The position numbers and the translations under genes were made by a program. A stretch of 64,000 nucleotides of DNA from Glandiceps talaboti. Taxonomy: Eukaryota > Hemichordata > Enteropneusta > Spengelidae. Shown in pieces: positions 37,401 through 46,375 of the stretch. The DNA lies in the NCBI RefSeq assembly GCF_964340395.1, contig NC_135568.1, positions 4,383,803 to 4,447,802 of the forward strand, given 5' to 3'. Under the pieces are notes generated by a model. It was not told where the DNA came from, ran no database searches, and saw only the letters and a program-made list of their open reading frames with translations. Every line of letters begins with the position of its first letter. Within the stretch, counting starts at the first letter, position 1.

Positions 37401-37447
37401 AGTGGTTTCTCCCTCTGTCTACGAGACATGTGTTTACCACTACGTTC
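16777..37447 (-). CDS. SET-domain, zinc-finger, tyrosine-recombinase-like composite gene (copy A, 3' end in gap)
   Basis: Eleven exons on the minus strand, all with GT/AG sites and matching phases: 37327-37447, 35563-35716, 33474-33679, 32882-33060, 32301-32444, 30422-30514, 30126-30273, 29755-29798, 27490-27642, 26421-26567, and 19497 down to 16777. Starting at ATG 37429-37427 ([12 protein letters not shown]) the product is at least 1364 residues and still open at the gap. Order: KMT5A-like SET domain (about residues 1-155), linker with an acidic stretch, C2H2 finger (about 325), Ser/Asp/Glu-rich region with 15-residue repeats, two further zinc knuckles, then a tyrosine-recombinase-like domain. 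No visible frameshift or stop. The first exon also has a weak acceptor (atgttag) at its 5' edge, so a 5' UTR exon may exist. A single transcript is inferred from phase agreement; two genes cannot be fully excluded without RNA evidence. Confidence 0.75.
18649..18898 (-). repeat. 45-bp coding minisatellite ([15 protein letters not shown])n
   Basis: Six tandem copies of 45 bases inside exon 11 encode 15-residue units such as [15 protein letters not shown]. One copy reads [15 protein letters not shown] and the last [11 protein letters not shown]. The period is a multiple of three, so copy-number change would keep the frame. The acidic, serine-rich composition fits a disordered spacer with possible casein-kinase-type phosphorylation sites. 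Confidence 0.9.
19498..20500. other. Intron 10 segment shared with copy B
   Basis: Non-coding sequence, nearly identical to 51450-52480, that separates exon 11 from the satellite array. It holds a TCTGTATA short-repeat patch at about 20126-20175 (52085-52140 in copy B) and a small open frame near 20280-20380 that I do not accept as a gene. Confidence 0.7.
22587..24340. mobile_element. hAT-like non-autonomous DNA transposon in the satellite
   Basis: Terminal inverted repeats caggggtgaacaaat (22587 on) and atttgttcacccctg (to 24340) flank 1754 bases, with a 5-bp target duplication ACTTT on both sides (22582-22586 and 24341-24345). Removing it restores an intact satellite unit. The CAGGGG terminus is typical of hAT elements, and 5-bp duplications are known from the hAT5 group. 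No transposase frame is seen. Subterminal ggaccact/agtggtcc motifs occur at both ends, and it holds an internal direct repeat (about 23652-23735 and 23748-23840). Confidence 0.85.
23118..23180. repeat. Perfect 28-bp stem hairpin inside the hAT-like element
   Basis: 23118-23145 (taaatgataataagcagcat and on) is an exact reverse complement of 23153-23180, with a 7-base loop (agatttg). Confidence 0.9.
25871..26420. repeat. Dispersed-repeat segment after the satellite
   Basis: Non-coding sequence shared with 61920-62508 in copy B. It contains the widespread motif gattcagatttttcaccaaaa, relatives of which occur near 31700, 31860 and 45740. It ends at the donor of exon 10. Confidence 0.7.
26421..29798 (-). 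CDS. Exons 8-10: short linker exons (D-rich; SP-rich pair)
   Basis: Exons 29755-29798 (15 codons), 27490-27642 (51 codons) and 26421-26567 (49 codons) are all in phase. The last two look like an ancient exon duplication: both open with (I/L)(H/N)SP followed by VGGEGE or TGESE, and end K-S-x-T-x-S/P. Exons 9 and 10 recur, still open, at 63552-63704 and 62509-62655 in the second gene copy. Confidence 0.7.
26756..27462. mobile_element. TIR element built of catgtaccagctatgt motifs (copy A)
   Basis: The left end tacacagggaaccttgcaca (26756 on) is the inverse of the right end tgtgcaatgttccctgtgta (to 27462), with one mismatch. The interior repeats catgtaccagctatgt and its complement many times. 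No coding capacity. It sits between exons 9 and 10, 27 bases from exon 9, and the same insertion is present in copy B at 62838-63524, so it predates the gene duplication. Confidence 0.75.
27764..28925. mobile_element. VNTR-bearing element with AGTCCCCGC ends
   Basis: Short inverted ends agtccccgc (27764-27772) and gcggggact (28917-28925) enclose about seven ~149-bp tandem units (aaaatggccgtctggcagcc, attgacgtgcatatg, ctattgtcttgtcc, tgttcaagtattggctctgg). One unit is shortened by about 35 bases. The tail contains a GGACGCACGCACACACGGAC stretch. A second family member is at about 45085-45985, and a third is cut off by the window end (63821-64000). Confidence 0.7.
29384..29690. repeat. Isolated satellite fragment in intron 8
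   Basis: One and a half units of the intron-10 satellite (tttatcgaggacttcctcac, catgatatatgtccaataca) stand alone about 65 bases from exon 8, outside the main array. Confidence 0.85.
30126..30514 (-). CDS. Exons 6-7: acidic stretch and C2H2 zinc finger
   Basis: Exon 30422-30514 is acidic ([19 protein letters not shown]) and joins in phase 0 to 30126-30273. The second exon ends in a classical finger, [18 protein letters not shown] then KLH (C-x2-C-x12-H-x3-H). The exon ends one base into the next codon, which 29755-29798 completes ([15 protein letters not shown]). A DNA- or RNA-binding role is inferred from the finger. Confidence 0.75.
30515..32300. other. Intron 5, with repeat fragments
   Basis: AT-rich intron. 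A piece of the ~149-bp VNTR unit lies at about 31325-31415 (aaaatggctgcctggcagcc). Copies of the ttcagctcattnngcccngnagttttagag motif lie at about 31680 and 31825. A short CA/GACA microsatellite lies at 32160-32200. I see no exon in it. Confidence 0.6.
32301..33060 (-). CDS. Exons 4-5: linker after the SET domain
   Basis: Exons 32882-33060 and 32301-32444 continue the frame from the SET exon ([18 protein letters not shown]). The peptide is polar, with no recognisable domain (for example [20 protein letters not shown], then [20 protein letters not shown]). They are supported by clean splice sites and phase, not homology. Confidence 0.65.
32584..32743. repeat. (CATA)n plus 106-bp direct repeat, copy 1
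   Basis: A CATA run is followed by cagataagtagtatagaagg and further unique sequence up to 32743, repeated with one mismatch at 35253-35358. The two copies bracket 2.6 kb that includes SET exon 3 and exon 4. Confidence 0.85.
33474..37447 (-). CDS. Exons 1-3: KMT5A-like SET lysine methyltransferase domain
   Basis: Joining 37327-37447, 35563-35716 and 33474-33679 gives a compact SET domain of the SETD8/KMT5A type, a family that methylates lysine (histone H4K20 in the founding member) using S-adenosylmethionine. Visible motifs in order: [40 protein letters not shown] (the RFVNHS pseudoknot motif), and [13 protein letters not shown] (the catalytic-face YDYG). There is no pre-SET cysteine cluster, as expected for KMT5A. 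Key NHS and YDYG residues are kept, so the domain could be active; the substrate is unknown. It differs enough from canonical KMT5A that it is probably one of the multicopy KMT5A-like genes and not the single-copy H4K20 enzyme. Confidence 0.85.
34912..35358. repeat. Long (CATA)n/(CGTA)n microsatellite plus 106-bp direct repeat, copy 2
   Basis: About 340 bases of CATA repeats with ACGTACGT patches, then the same 106 bases as after the shorter CATA run at 32584. The tyrosine-rich frames here are repeat artefacts. A poly-C run at about 34801-34821 lies upstream in the same intron. Confidence 0.95.
35773..36035. repeat. ~80-bp direct duplication in intron 1
   Basis: gtgatgataattaacataaa with acaatag and later gacataattgat.aatgctaccc occurs at about 35773-35851 and again at about 35958-36033. 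Confidence 0.75.
36340..36460. repeat. Short hairpin/MITE-like inverted repeat
   Basis: attgtagtgt...ctgac (about 36366-36388) pairs imperfectly with gtcag...acactacaat (about 36416-36437). Flanking taatgtagc/gctacatta extends the arms. Confidence 0.55.
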
Positions 37448-38800
37448 CTAACATAAAAATGAGATTTATTGGCATTAACTTAGGCAATTAAAGGTTACAA
37501 CAATACAGCGTGACTATCATTCATATGACAGGGGAAGTGAGGAAACACTTACAATTAATATGGTAAAATTCAAACAGACAACCAGTCGTCTAGTTATCCA
37601 CGCTGCATTTGATGATGGACGGATGTGCGCTAAATTTAGGTGTTACGTTACATGAACATCGCTACCTCGCATCTCTCAACCCATGGAGTTTGCCATGCTC
37701 AACCGCACGTCAAAGTGGTTGTTTATTAATGTTCATCATGATACTTACGATCAAAAACTCTGCGTTTACTGTGAAATATACAGAGACTTTATTTATATAC
37801 TTACCTTTTCTGAATTAGCGTATATACTGTGTACCCGGAATGTGTGCACATCTGAGAAGAACGCACATCCACGCTGACCTCACACTCCCGCGGTGTGCCT
37901 AGTCTCAGATCTCATCTCGCTTTGACCAGACTCTCGCCGTTGAGGGCATTCGCCCCCCCCCCCCGCCCCCCCCCCCCGCCCCCACCCCCTCCCTCGACCA
38001 GATAACAACGGTATTATATCATGCGTAGGTGTTTTACCAACTGAAACACTTTTGTCTTGTGACATTGCCTCGTCCTGCTTGCAGATGGTGAATATGTCTA
38101 CGTTCCTGTCAGACGACTGACTCCACATTACAATTCTCCCGATGCTAAAGTGCAAGTGTGACCCATTGAGAACTTCCCAACCTCAGATTTTCGAGATTAG
38201 TTAATATACTAAGCTGGTAGAATGTACTAATAGTGGTCTCATCATTTATATCAACAGAAATAAAGAAGTGTCGGGTATTTGCATAATCGTCTTGCCCATC
38301 TCTTGTCAGTATATGCATGGACACTCAGACCACTATAGAAACTAAGTCTAAAATATAAACTAGAAAGTAGTCTTGCTGATAGACGTTGGGGTTTTCTTCC
38401 GACAAAGTTTGCTGTGACGCCTATCCTTGTTGTATTGTAAATTCGGAATGACACACGAGGTCTAGCAGCTAGACTAGGACATAAGTAGCTGTGGCCAGAT
38501 TCATATAGCAAGTATTCATAGTAGGAGCACAGAAACATATAAAGACTTATTTTTTCTTTATTGTTTATTATACGTTTGTAGTGGTATTTTAAAATCTTGC
38601 ATTTGTATTGCAATTGATTGGCATGATTGGCGTGACTTGAACGCTTATAACTTTGATTGTTAACTTTCGAACACGCAGAACAATTAATAGCCAGCCACCT
38701 TAGCTAGCTCTGATATATGCTTTGAGAACTCGGTCAGCAGTTGTGTCGCAGTTCTCAGTGCATATTTCTAGAGCTGTGAACCGTCTTTTTTGAGGACAGC
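37448..38800. other. 5' flank of copy A gene; poly-C tract
   Basis: Region upstream of the SET gene. It holds an interrupted C tract at about 37953-37995 and no clear TATA box or upstream exon. Small frames on both strands are not supported. Confidence 0.4.
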
Positions 38801-38801
38801 A

Positions 38802-39890
38802 CGACATTGCAAATATATACGTTATCGGATAATATCGTCTAAAATCTAAGTTATAGTCTAAATTAGAGGGGCGGGCTGGGAGGCGACGATATTATCGGAT
38901 TTTATCGGATAAAATCTAAAACCTGTCTAAAATCTAAGTTACAGGGGCTTGCTGGGAGGCCTGAGTCCCAGAAGACGATATTATCGGATGTTATCGAATA
39001 AAATCAAAAACTTGTCTAAAATCTAAGTTAGAGTCTAAATTAGAGGGGTGAGATTGGAGGCCTGGGTCCCAGAAGACGATATAATCGGATTTTATCGGAT
39101 AAATTATAAAACTTGTCTAAAATCTAAGTTAGAGTCTAAATTAGAGGGGCGGGTTTGGAGGCCTGGGGTCCCAGAAGACGATATTATCGGATTTTATCGG
39201 ATAAAATCTAAAACCCGCTAAAATCTAAGTAAGAGTCTCAATTAAAAATATCCGATAAAATGTAGTATCGGGGCCCCGCCGATGCTCTGTCTAATATCAT
39301 GATAGTCTAAGTTAGATTTTATACTCTTAGTTAGAAATTGTCGGATAATATCCGATAAAACGTGAACTGTCCAATATTATAGTCTAAGTTAGATTTTATA
39401 CTGTAAGTTAGAAATTATCGGAACAAATCTCAGTTAGAGTTTAATATTAGACGTGCTGGTTGGGAGGCCGGGGTTGTGATGAGTCGTGTGCAGTCTAATA
39501 TTAAAGTCTAAGTTAGATATTATCTGATTATTATCCGATAATGGAATATGTGCAATGTCGCGTCTTCATGTCTTTTTTTACACCTGACCTCATGAAGACA
39601 CGACATTACACAAATAGCCATTATCGAATAAAATCGTATGTTAGACTCTAGGTTAGATGCAGGCTGTAACTTACTTTTGATGACATTATCCTATAAAAAG
39701 TACTCTGTATGTGTGAAGTGTATTATTATTAGTCTACAATTCGATTTCAGAGTATTACTTGGATTTTATCCAATATCATCTGATAAAAAGGTACTTCTGG
39801 GGGTTCAGGCCATGAGAGATGTCTAATATTAGATTTTAGAGGATATTATCTAAAATTATTAGACTCTAATACATCCATGGTTAGACTCAG
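38802..39890. mobile_element. ATCGGATAA-type TIR element with internal minisatellite, plus a second half-element
   Basis: The left end cgacattgcaaatat..ttatcggataatat (38802 on) is the inverse of attatccgataatgg.atatgtgcaatgtcg (to 39560). The interior repeats ctaaaatctaagttagagtc and acgatattatcggattttat about four times with ~95-105-bp spacing (38838-39240). After 39560 a cgcgtcttcatg/catgaagacacg hairpin with a ~20-base loop links to another copy of the end in left orientation (39591 on), which runs on to about 39890. Confidence 0.7.
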
Positions 39891-41480
39891 ACCATGTTAC
39901 ACAGACAATGAACACAAAATTGCAGTCCCTTGCTTTTATAATGTTTTGCACTCACAAATCCGTGATTGACAGAATGTAAACTTTAATACTATGGATGAAT
40001 AATGTTTAAATGTTGCAAACCTTTCTCACACATATTCTTGACAGTGATGTTGATTTTGAGAGAAGATTGTGTTTGACAATATAATAGACAAGTCAAGATT
40101 ACTGACTACATAGCTAGCGCTCTTCAATATGTATGTGTGAACAGTGAGTGAAAACAGCTGGTGTACTTCCAATTTCTCTTACAAGGCATGTACGCTCAAC
40201 ACAGCCAGTACGATCCGTGTCAGAAAAAAATCGATATTCTTTTCACTAAACTTTGCAACATTGTATAATCAATCGACATTGTAGCTGTCAGTCAATTATT
40301 GCTGCCTTAAATGCTTTGTGGAATAGCTTACAAATGAGAGCCTCCCTGTGCCCTGGACCATAGTGTCTCTATCTCTGTCTTGCCGTCTCTACTTCCGCCC
40401 CTATCTGAGTATCTCAACCTCTAGCTTGTAGCTTAAAACCTCTAGAAAATCCCAATAACATTTCCTATAGAAATGCAAACCTGTTTCAAAGTCATGGCTC
40501 TTCGCCCGGGCTATTCGTATAAGAATGTCAACCTCATGATTAATCTAAACTAGGGAAGTTAATCACATGCATGTTTCAAGTCATAAAATTATATTTGCAT
40601 AGCATAGTTACATAATGTTGACATCATTTAGTATTTTATCAAGGTTAAAATCACAGTATGTTTATCTTTATTTCATGTCATTTTAACTTTTAGTGAAGTT
40701 CATCAATCCACTGATTCTGATAGGAGGTGACCACTATTTGGGTGGAGTTCCCATTGCAGTCAAAACAAGATCGAAAGCACAATACACCAAAATACACTGT
40801 GATAATACACTGTTATTACATCGGAGCTGTTTATTTTACGGCTGCAAATTTTAATACCCCCCCCCCCCCCAGCCCAAAGAAAAGTGAGCCTTGGATATTT
40901 ACAGTTTCAACACAAACAATAAATTGCAACAATGTATAAAATATTATGTAAATGAGCCATCTAGGGTTGCACTGTCTAGAGAGGTCGTAGCACAAGGCAA
41001 CAACTGCACTGGCAACTACATTGCACAATAGCTACATTATCAAAACTATCTTTTCATTTAGAAGGCAGCTTTGATGTGGATATGAATAGGAAATAATCCA
41101 CTAATCAGTAGTTCAACTTTCTAATAAACTGTTTAAGGCCCAGTTTGTGTGGCAAGACACTGTCAAGTTGTCTCTTTGTCATTGAGTCTTCTTGGCAAAG
41201 CAGTAGAGAAAAATAAGTACATGAAAATATGTGACTAAATGCACTGAATAACACATAAACAAGAATGAATATTGTAAATTTTAGTAAGGGCATGTTTTAT
41301 TGACAATCATGACCTCCTTTTGAATGGCATAATTAATTTTCGTTTAGGTATTTAGAAATCTGCACTTAGTTCATACATTATCTTCCACCAGATGCGCAAT
41401 GGTGCTGCCGAACTCATCATTTTGTTTGATCATAATTGACAACTGGATTTGTATGGACTGGAATTCGAATCGAAGTAGGG
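39891..41480. other. Intergenic, no feature recognised
   Basis: AT-rich sequence with a short C run at 40857-40870. No exon chain, RNA gene or repeat identified. Confidence 0.5.
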
Positions 41481-41486
41481 TCAAGA

Positions 41487-41590
41487 CTAGACTGAAGGGT
41501 TCAGTCATTTATTGGCACTCCTTAAGTCATGCCAAACATGTTTAGAATGAGGTAAGGAGTGCCAATAAACGACCGAACCTTCCAGTCTAG
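41487..41590. repeat. ~104-nt imperfect hairpin
   Basis: 41487-41523 (ctagactgaagggttcagtc, then atttattggcactcctt) pairs with 41554-41590 with about four mismatches over 37 bases and a loop of about 30 bases. The size and shape resemble a microRNA precursor, but a small foldback element is equally possible. Confidence 0.6.
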
Positions 41591-41964
41591 GTCAAGACAA
41601 GAGTGGTTGTCTAGGGCGACTGAAAACTAACACACTGTCGTACTTCTCAAAATAAATTCATTTAGCCAGTGTGTGTAGCTCAACTTACATCTATGATTCA
41701 TGAACTCTCCAAAACATTATGTGAATTACAAATGACTTGACAATTGGGAAAGCTTGATCAAATTGTATTTATCATTGTAAACTATGTGATGGCCATCAAA
41801 CTACAGTCTTACAGGTAACATCAAGTTCCTGGTGATAGGTGTTTGATGATGATATTGACTGAGTCTAGCTGCTTTATCTGGGTAAAATAACTTCAAAATC
41901 ATGAAGTGACCATACTTCTAGAGTCTATTTCATACATCTGCGCATAACCGAGGACCCAACACGT

Positions 41965-42289
41965 TTGTGTGTGTGTGTGTGTGTATGTGTGTGAAAATTT
42001 CTTGTGGTGTGCATACGTTTTTCAACTTATTTGAGTTTCACACTCCAATAGAGGGCGACATGACATCAAAAAGGTGCCAAATGAAAATGTGTGAATGTTT
42101 TCACACATTTTCAGACAATTCTGCCGACCTGAGGACTAGCGTTAAATTGAACCATATTAAAACCAGGGGTCTTGAAGACTCATTAAAGCAGTTTCACTTT
42201 GAGGACCCAAAATAAGACCTCGGAACTCGGTCAGGTCCCCGGAAGACGGCTGTGTATTCAAATGTTGGTCCTCAGATTGATAGCAATGC

Positions 42290-42385
<96 letters not shown>
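41965..42385. repeat. TG run and long (CA)n microsatellite
   Basis: A short TG run at 41965-41991 and a nearly pure CA run at about 42295-42384. Between them lies non-repetitive sequence without a recognised gene. Confidence 0.95.
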
Positions 42386-42387
<2 letters not shown>

Positions 42388-42389
42388 TG

Positions 42390-43785
42390 GCATTAGCCCC
42401 ATCTTGAGGACTCAACTCAATACGGGGTAATTAGAGGACCATCATTTCCCTTAGGGGTATAGTCATGAACAGTTAATATGTTATTACTGGGCATACCTAG
42501 ACTACTATAGGCTATAGAGATTTTGGGAATTCTTGATATTTAAAGATGTGAATCTGGGCTATTACATAGAGGGCTTCAGCTCGAGGACCATATTATGAAC
42601 AAACAGAGGACCTGAAAAAATTGTCATGTTTTAATATTGGTTGGGGGACTCTGTGGTGGTATATTTGGTTTAAACATTTATCACATAAATATGAATACAA
42701 TCTGAAGTTTAACAGTACAAGAACAGAGTTCCTGTGAGTCTATATATTTACATCCACAGAATATGCTATCAGACAGGGGTTGTCTTGTGATAAGCACTAT
42801 ATCCAAAGATTTTTTTCATAAAGTTGTATCACAATGCAATCACACCACATTATTTCATCTCTCCACTCTCTCACACAGAATACTTGGGTGCAAAGGATTT
42901 TGCTTTTATAAAGAGTGAAATGTATAGGCAGAACAAAGATTTATATTGCTGATGTTGTAACAATGTCTCCCTGTGCAATTCATGTTCATAAAAAGATGTC
43001 ATGTTAATTTCAATTTCTGTACACCTTTGACCACCTGTTGCATGAACTGTCAATTTCTTCACATGTATACTACTTTAACTTTGCAAACAAACAAACAACA
43101 AAAACGCCAGGTTTTGCATCAATTCCAGTAAGTGCTAGCACTTAATGACAAAAGAGTTTAATATAATATATAAGGTATTTTTGCAGATATTGTATCTTCT
43201 GTTACAGTGAACTGCCAGGGCAAGTCTATTAGCTTCTACTATCTTGTTGGCCAAACCTTTTGTTTCAATGGCTGCCACCAACCTCACAATATACCAAGTA
43301 TAGAAATATTGCATAATGTAACATGTGAAAAATAAATATTCGCGCCGCCTTCAAACAGTGAACAAAACTGTAAACATGTCCCATTTCAAATTGTGTATTC
43401 TATTTGGTCAAACATTTCATTCAATTTGCAAGATTTGTATAAAAAAAATGAAGATATTGTGGTCATAAAAACCATTAGAATTTGTATCATTTTGTTAAGA
43501 AAAAAGTAACCCCTGGCTCATTGTATACCAAACTAAAAATGAAATTTGTATTAAAGGCTGAGAAATATTCGAAGAGGAATCCTTAGTATCTACAAGCTAA
43601 CCACTTATTACTTGAGCTAACAGATATACTTCGGAATCCCCAAAGTCAGGAAGCATGACTGCTTCTCCACAAATGGCCGATTTCACGAGAGGGACAAGCA
43701 TTGCCAAACTCATCAGTCATGACAAGCCACTTAAACTGAAAGGGAAAGATACACCAAACAATCTCACAGTAATTGCTACTTGTAG
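42390..43785. other. Intergenic, no feature recognised
   Basis: AT-rich, no supported gene, RNA or repeat. Confidence 0.5.
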
Positions 43786-44945
43786 TCTTTCCACTACTCT
43801 AAGGTAGTAACTAAGTACTCTCAAACTCAGTGGAGGCTAAAAGATCTCTGACTTGTCACTTAAAAAATAAGGAAGGGACTAGCACTCTAAAACTCAGTGG
43901 TGGCTGCAAAATCTCTGATTGGTCACTTGAAATTTAAAGGAGGGACTAGCACTCTCAAACTCAGTGGTAGCTGCAAGATCCCTGATTGGTCATTTGAAAT
44001 TTAAAGGAGGGACTTGCACTCTCAAACTCAGGGGTGGCTGTAAAATCTCTGATTGGTCACTTGAAATTTAAAGGAGGGACTAGCACTCTCAAATTCAGTG
44101 GTAGCTGCAAGATGTCTGACTGGTCACTTACAATTTAAGGATGGACTAGCATTCTCAAGCTCAATGATGGCTGCAAGATCTCTGACTAGCCACTTAAAAT
44201 GTAACGGAGGGACTATTACTTCCAAACTGGTCACTTGAAATCAAGGGGAGTATCTAGTTCTCTCACACTCTGGTGGCTGGTCACTAAACATTTGAGGAAG
44301 GAACTAGCACTCTCAAACTCAATGGTGGCTGCAAGATCTCTGGCTGGTCACTTAAAATGTAAGGGAGGGACTATTACTTCCAAACTGGTCACTTGAAATC
44401 AAGGGAAGTATCTAGTACTCTCACACTCTGGTGGCTGGTCACTAAACATTTAAGGAAGGGACTAGCACTCTAAGACTCAATGGTGACTGCAAGATCTCTG
44501 ATTGGTCACTTACAATTTAAGGTAGTAAATAAATACTCTCAAACTCAGGGGTGGCTACAAGATCTCTGACTGGTCACTTATAAAATAAGGAAGGACTAGC
44601 ACTCTCAAACTCAGTGGTGAATGCAAGATCTTTCGCCGGTCACTTGAAATTTAAGGAAAATACTAGCACTCTCAAACTCAGTGGTGGCTGCAAAATCTCT
44701 GATTGGTCACTTGAAATTTAAAGGAGGGACTAACACTCTCAAACTCAGTGGTAGCTACAAGATCTCTGGGCTGGTCACTTACAATTTAAGGGAGAGTGTA
44801 GTACTCTCAAACTCAGTGGTGGCTGCAAAATCTCTGATTGGTCACTTGAAATTTAAATGGAGGGACTTGCACTCTCAAACTCAGTGGTAGCTGCAAGATC
44901 TCTGGCTGGTCACTTAAAATTTAAGGGAGGGATTAGCACTCTAGC
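43786..44945. repeat. ~68-bp minisatellite
   Basis: About 17 diverged copies of ctcaaactcagtggtggctg, caagatctctgattggtcac, ttgaaatttaaaggaggga, ctagcact. Some units are shortened, and a two-unit block (ttccaaactggtcacttgaaat..tctggtggctggtcactaaac) is repeated, indicating higher-order expansion. Confidence 0.95.
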
Positions 44946-45084
44946 TCAAACAGTATTAATCACTGAACCAAGGTAATTGTTTGTTAAAACTGCTCCACTA
45001 CATTCAGATACTACCACACGAAATTACATGCATCTAAATTGTTTGAAATATGCAAAATATAACTTTATTTCAAATAGGTTTAAT

Positions 45085-45985
45085 GCAAACAAGCCATGGA
45101 TGATGACTCAGCTCCCCCCCCCCCCCCCCATGGATGTTTTCTGAGAATTGCCACCAGTGATGTTAGTGTGATGTACATGTATAAGATTATATGAAATATA
45201 GCACCAATGGCATTGTAGAGCAACTGTATAATTGACAATATTTGCATAATATTTATGAATGTTTATTTATTTGTCCAACATTCCCTGCTGTTATCCTGCC
45301 AATACAAGTGATTATTTGGCTGTTGGTATGGGTGTGGTCTTGTTGCTAGGCACATTTACATACATTTTTTGAATGTTTATTCAATTGCCTATGTAATACA
45401 TATTGTTATCTTTGCAATATACTGGGTCATTTGGCTGTTGCTATAGGCGTGGTCTTGTTGCTAGGTCCATTCGCATACATTTTTTAAATGTTTATACACT
45501 TGACTTAAATCCCTGTTGTTATTTTTTTTTGTTGCTAAGGATATTCGCATATATTTTTTGAATGTTTAATGACTTTCTTAACTGACGATGTTGTCATTTG
45601 ACCAAAACACATTGCCATTTTTTTTATATGGGCGTGGTCACTGTTACCAAGGCCAAAATGTTTTACAGACAATCTGCAGAAGAACACTTCTGAGAACATT
45701 CCCAACAAATTTCAGGCCAATCTGCCCAGTAGTTTTGGAGTTTCAGATTTTTGACCAAAAAACCCATCTTTTGACACAAAAATGGCTCTAAATGGGCTAA
45801 ATTGCATCATATCCCAAAACAAATTGACATGCATATGTATGACATAGTTCATTATCCATTGACTATAAAGATTGAAAGAAATCAGTCATGAATGTACAAG
45901 ATATGACTCTGGACGGATGGACGCACGCATGGACAGACAGAACCCAATCTATAAGCCCCCTTCGGACTACGTCCAGCTGGGCTAA
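45085..45985. mobile_element. Second VNTR-bearing element (diverged interior)
   Basis: The head shares gatgactcagctcccc, gagaattgccaccag and gaaatatagcaccaatg with the element at 27764. The tail shares ggacgcacgc and acccaatctataagccccc. The interior is different: ~120-bp units of ttgctataggcgtggtcttg and acattttttgaatgtttat. So one family carries different internal repeat modules. Related modules without the ends occur at 48090-48400. Confidence 0.65.
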
Positions 45986-46262
45986 CTAACAACCAAATAT
46001 AGATAAGAGGATATAAACTTTTAAAGAGTTAACACAATAATGTCTCTACTGTCAAAAATAGCAGAGCTAACAATAACTTGTTCAGTTGTAAAAAACACTC
46101 ATTTAAAATACCACACATTTCCAGACCATGCATTAACTGTTTTTGCTGATTTTACAGGTAGGTATATAATTACCAGATGTAACATATGTTCCACTTATGA
46201 ATCATGCAGGTTGGTAAACATATAGTTCAAAAATCTTAACCAACAAATCCAAGTAACTACAT

Positions 46263-46375
<113 letters not shown>

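Noticed and set aside
38251-38613. 120-residue minus-strand frame upstream of the SET gene
   Set aside because: No domain, no splice context, composition like flanking non-coding DNA.
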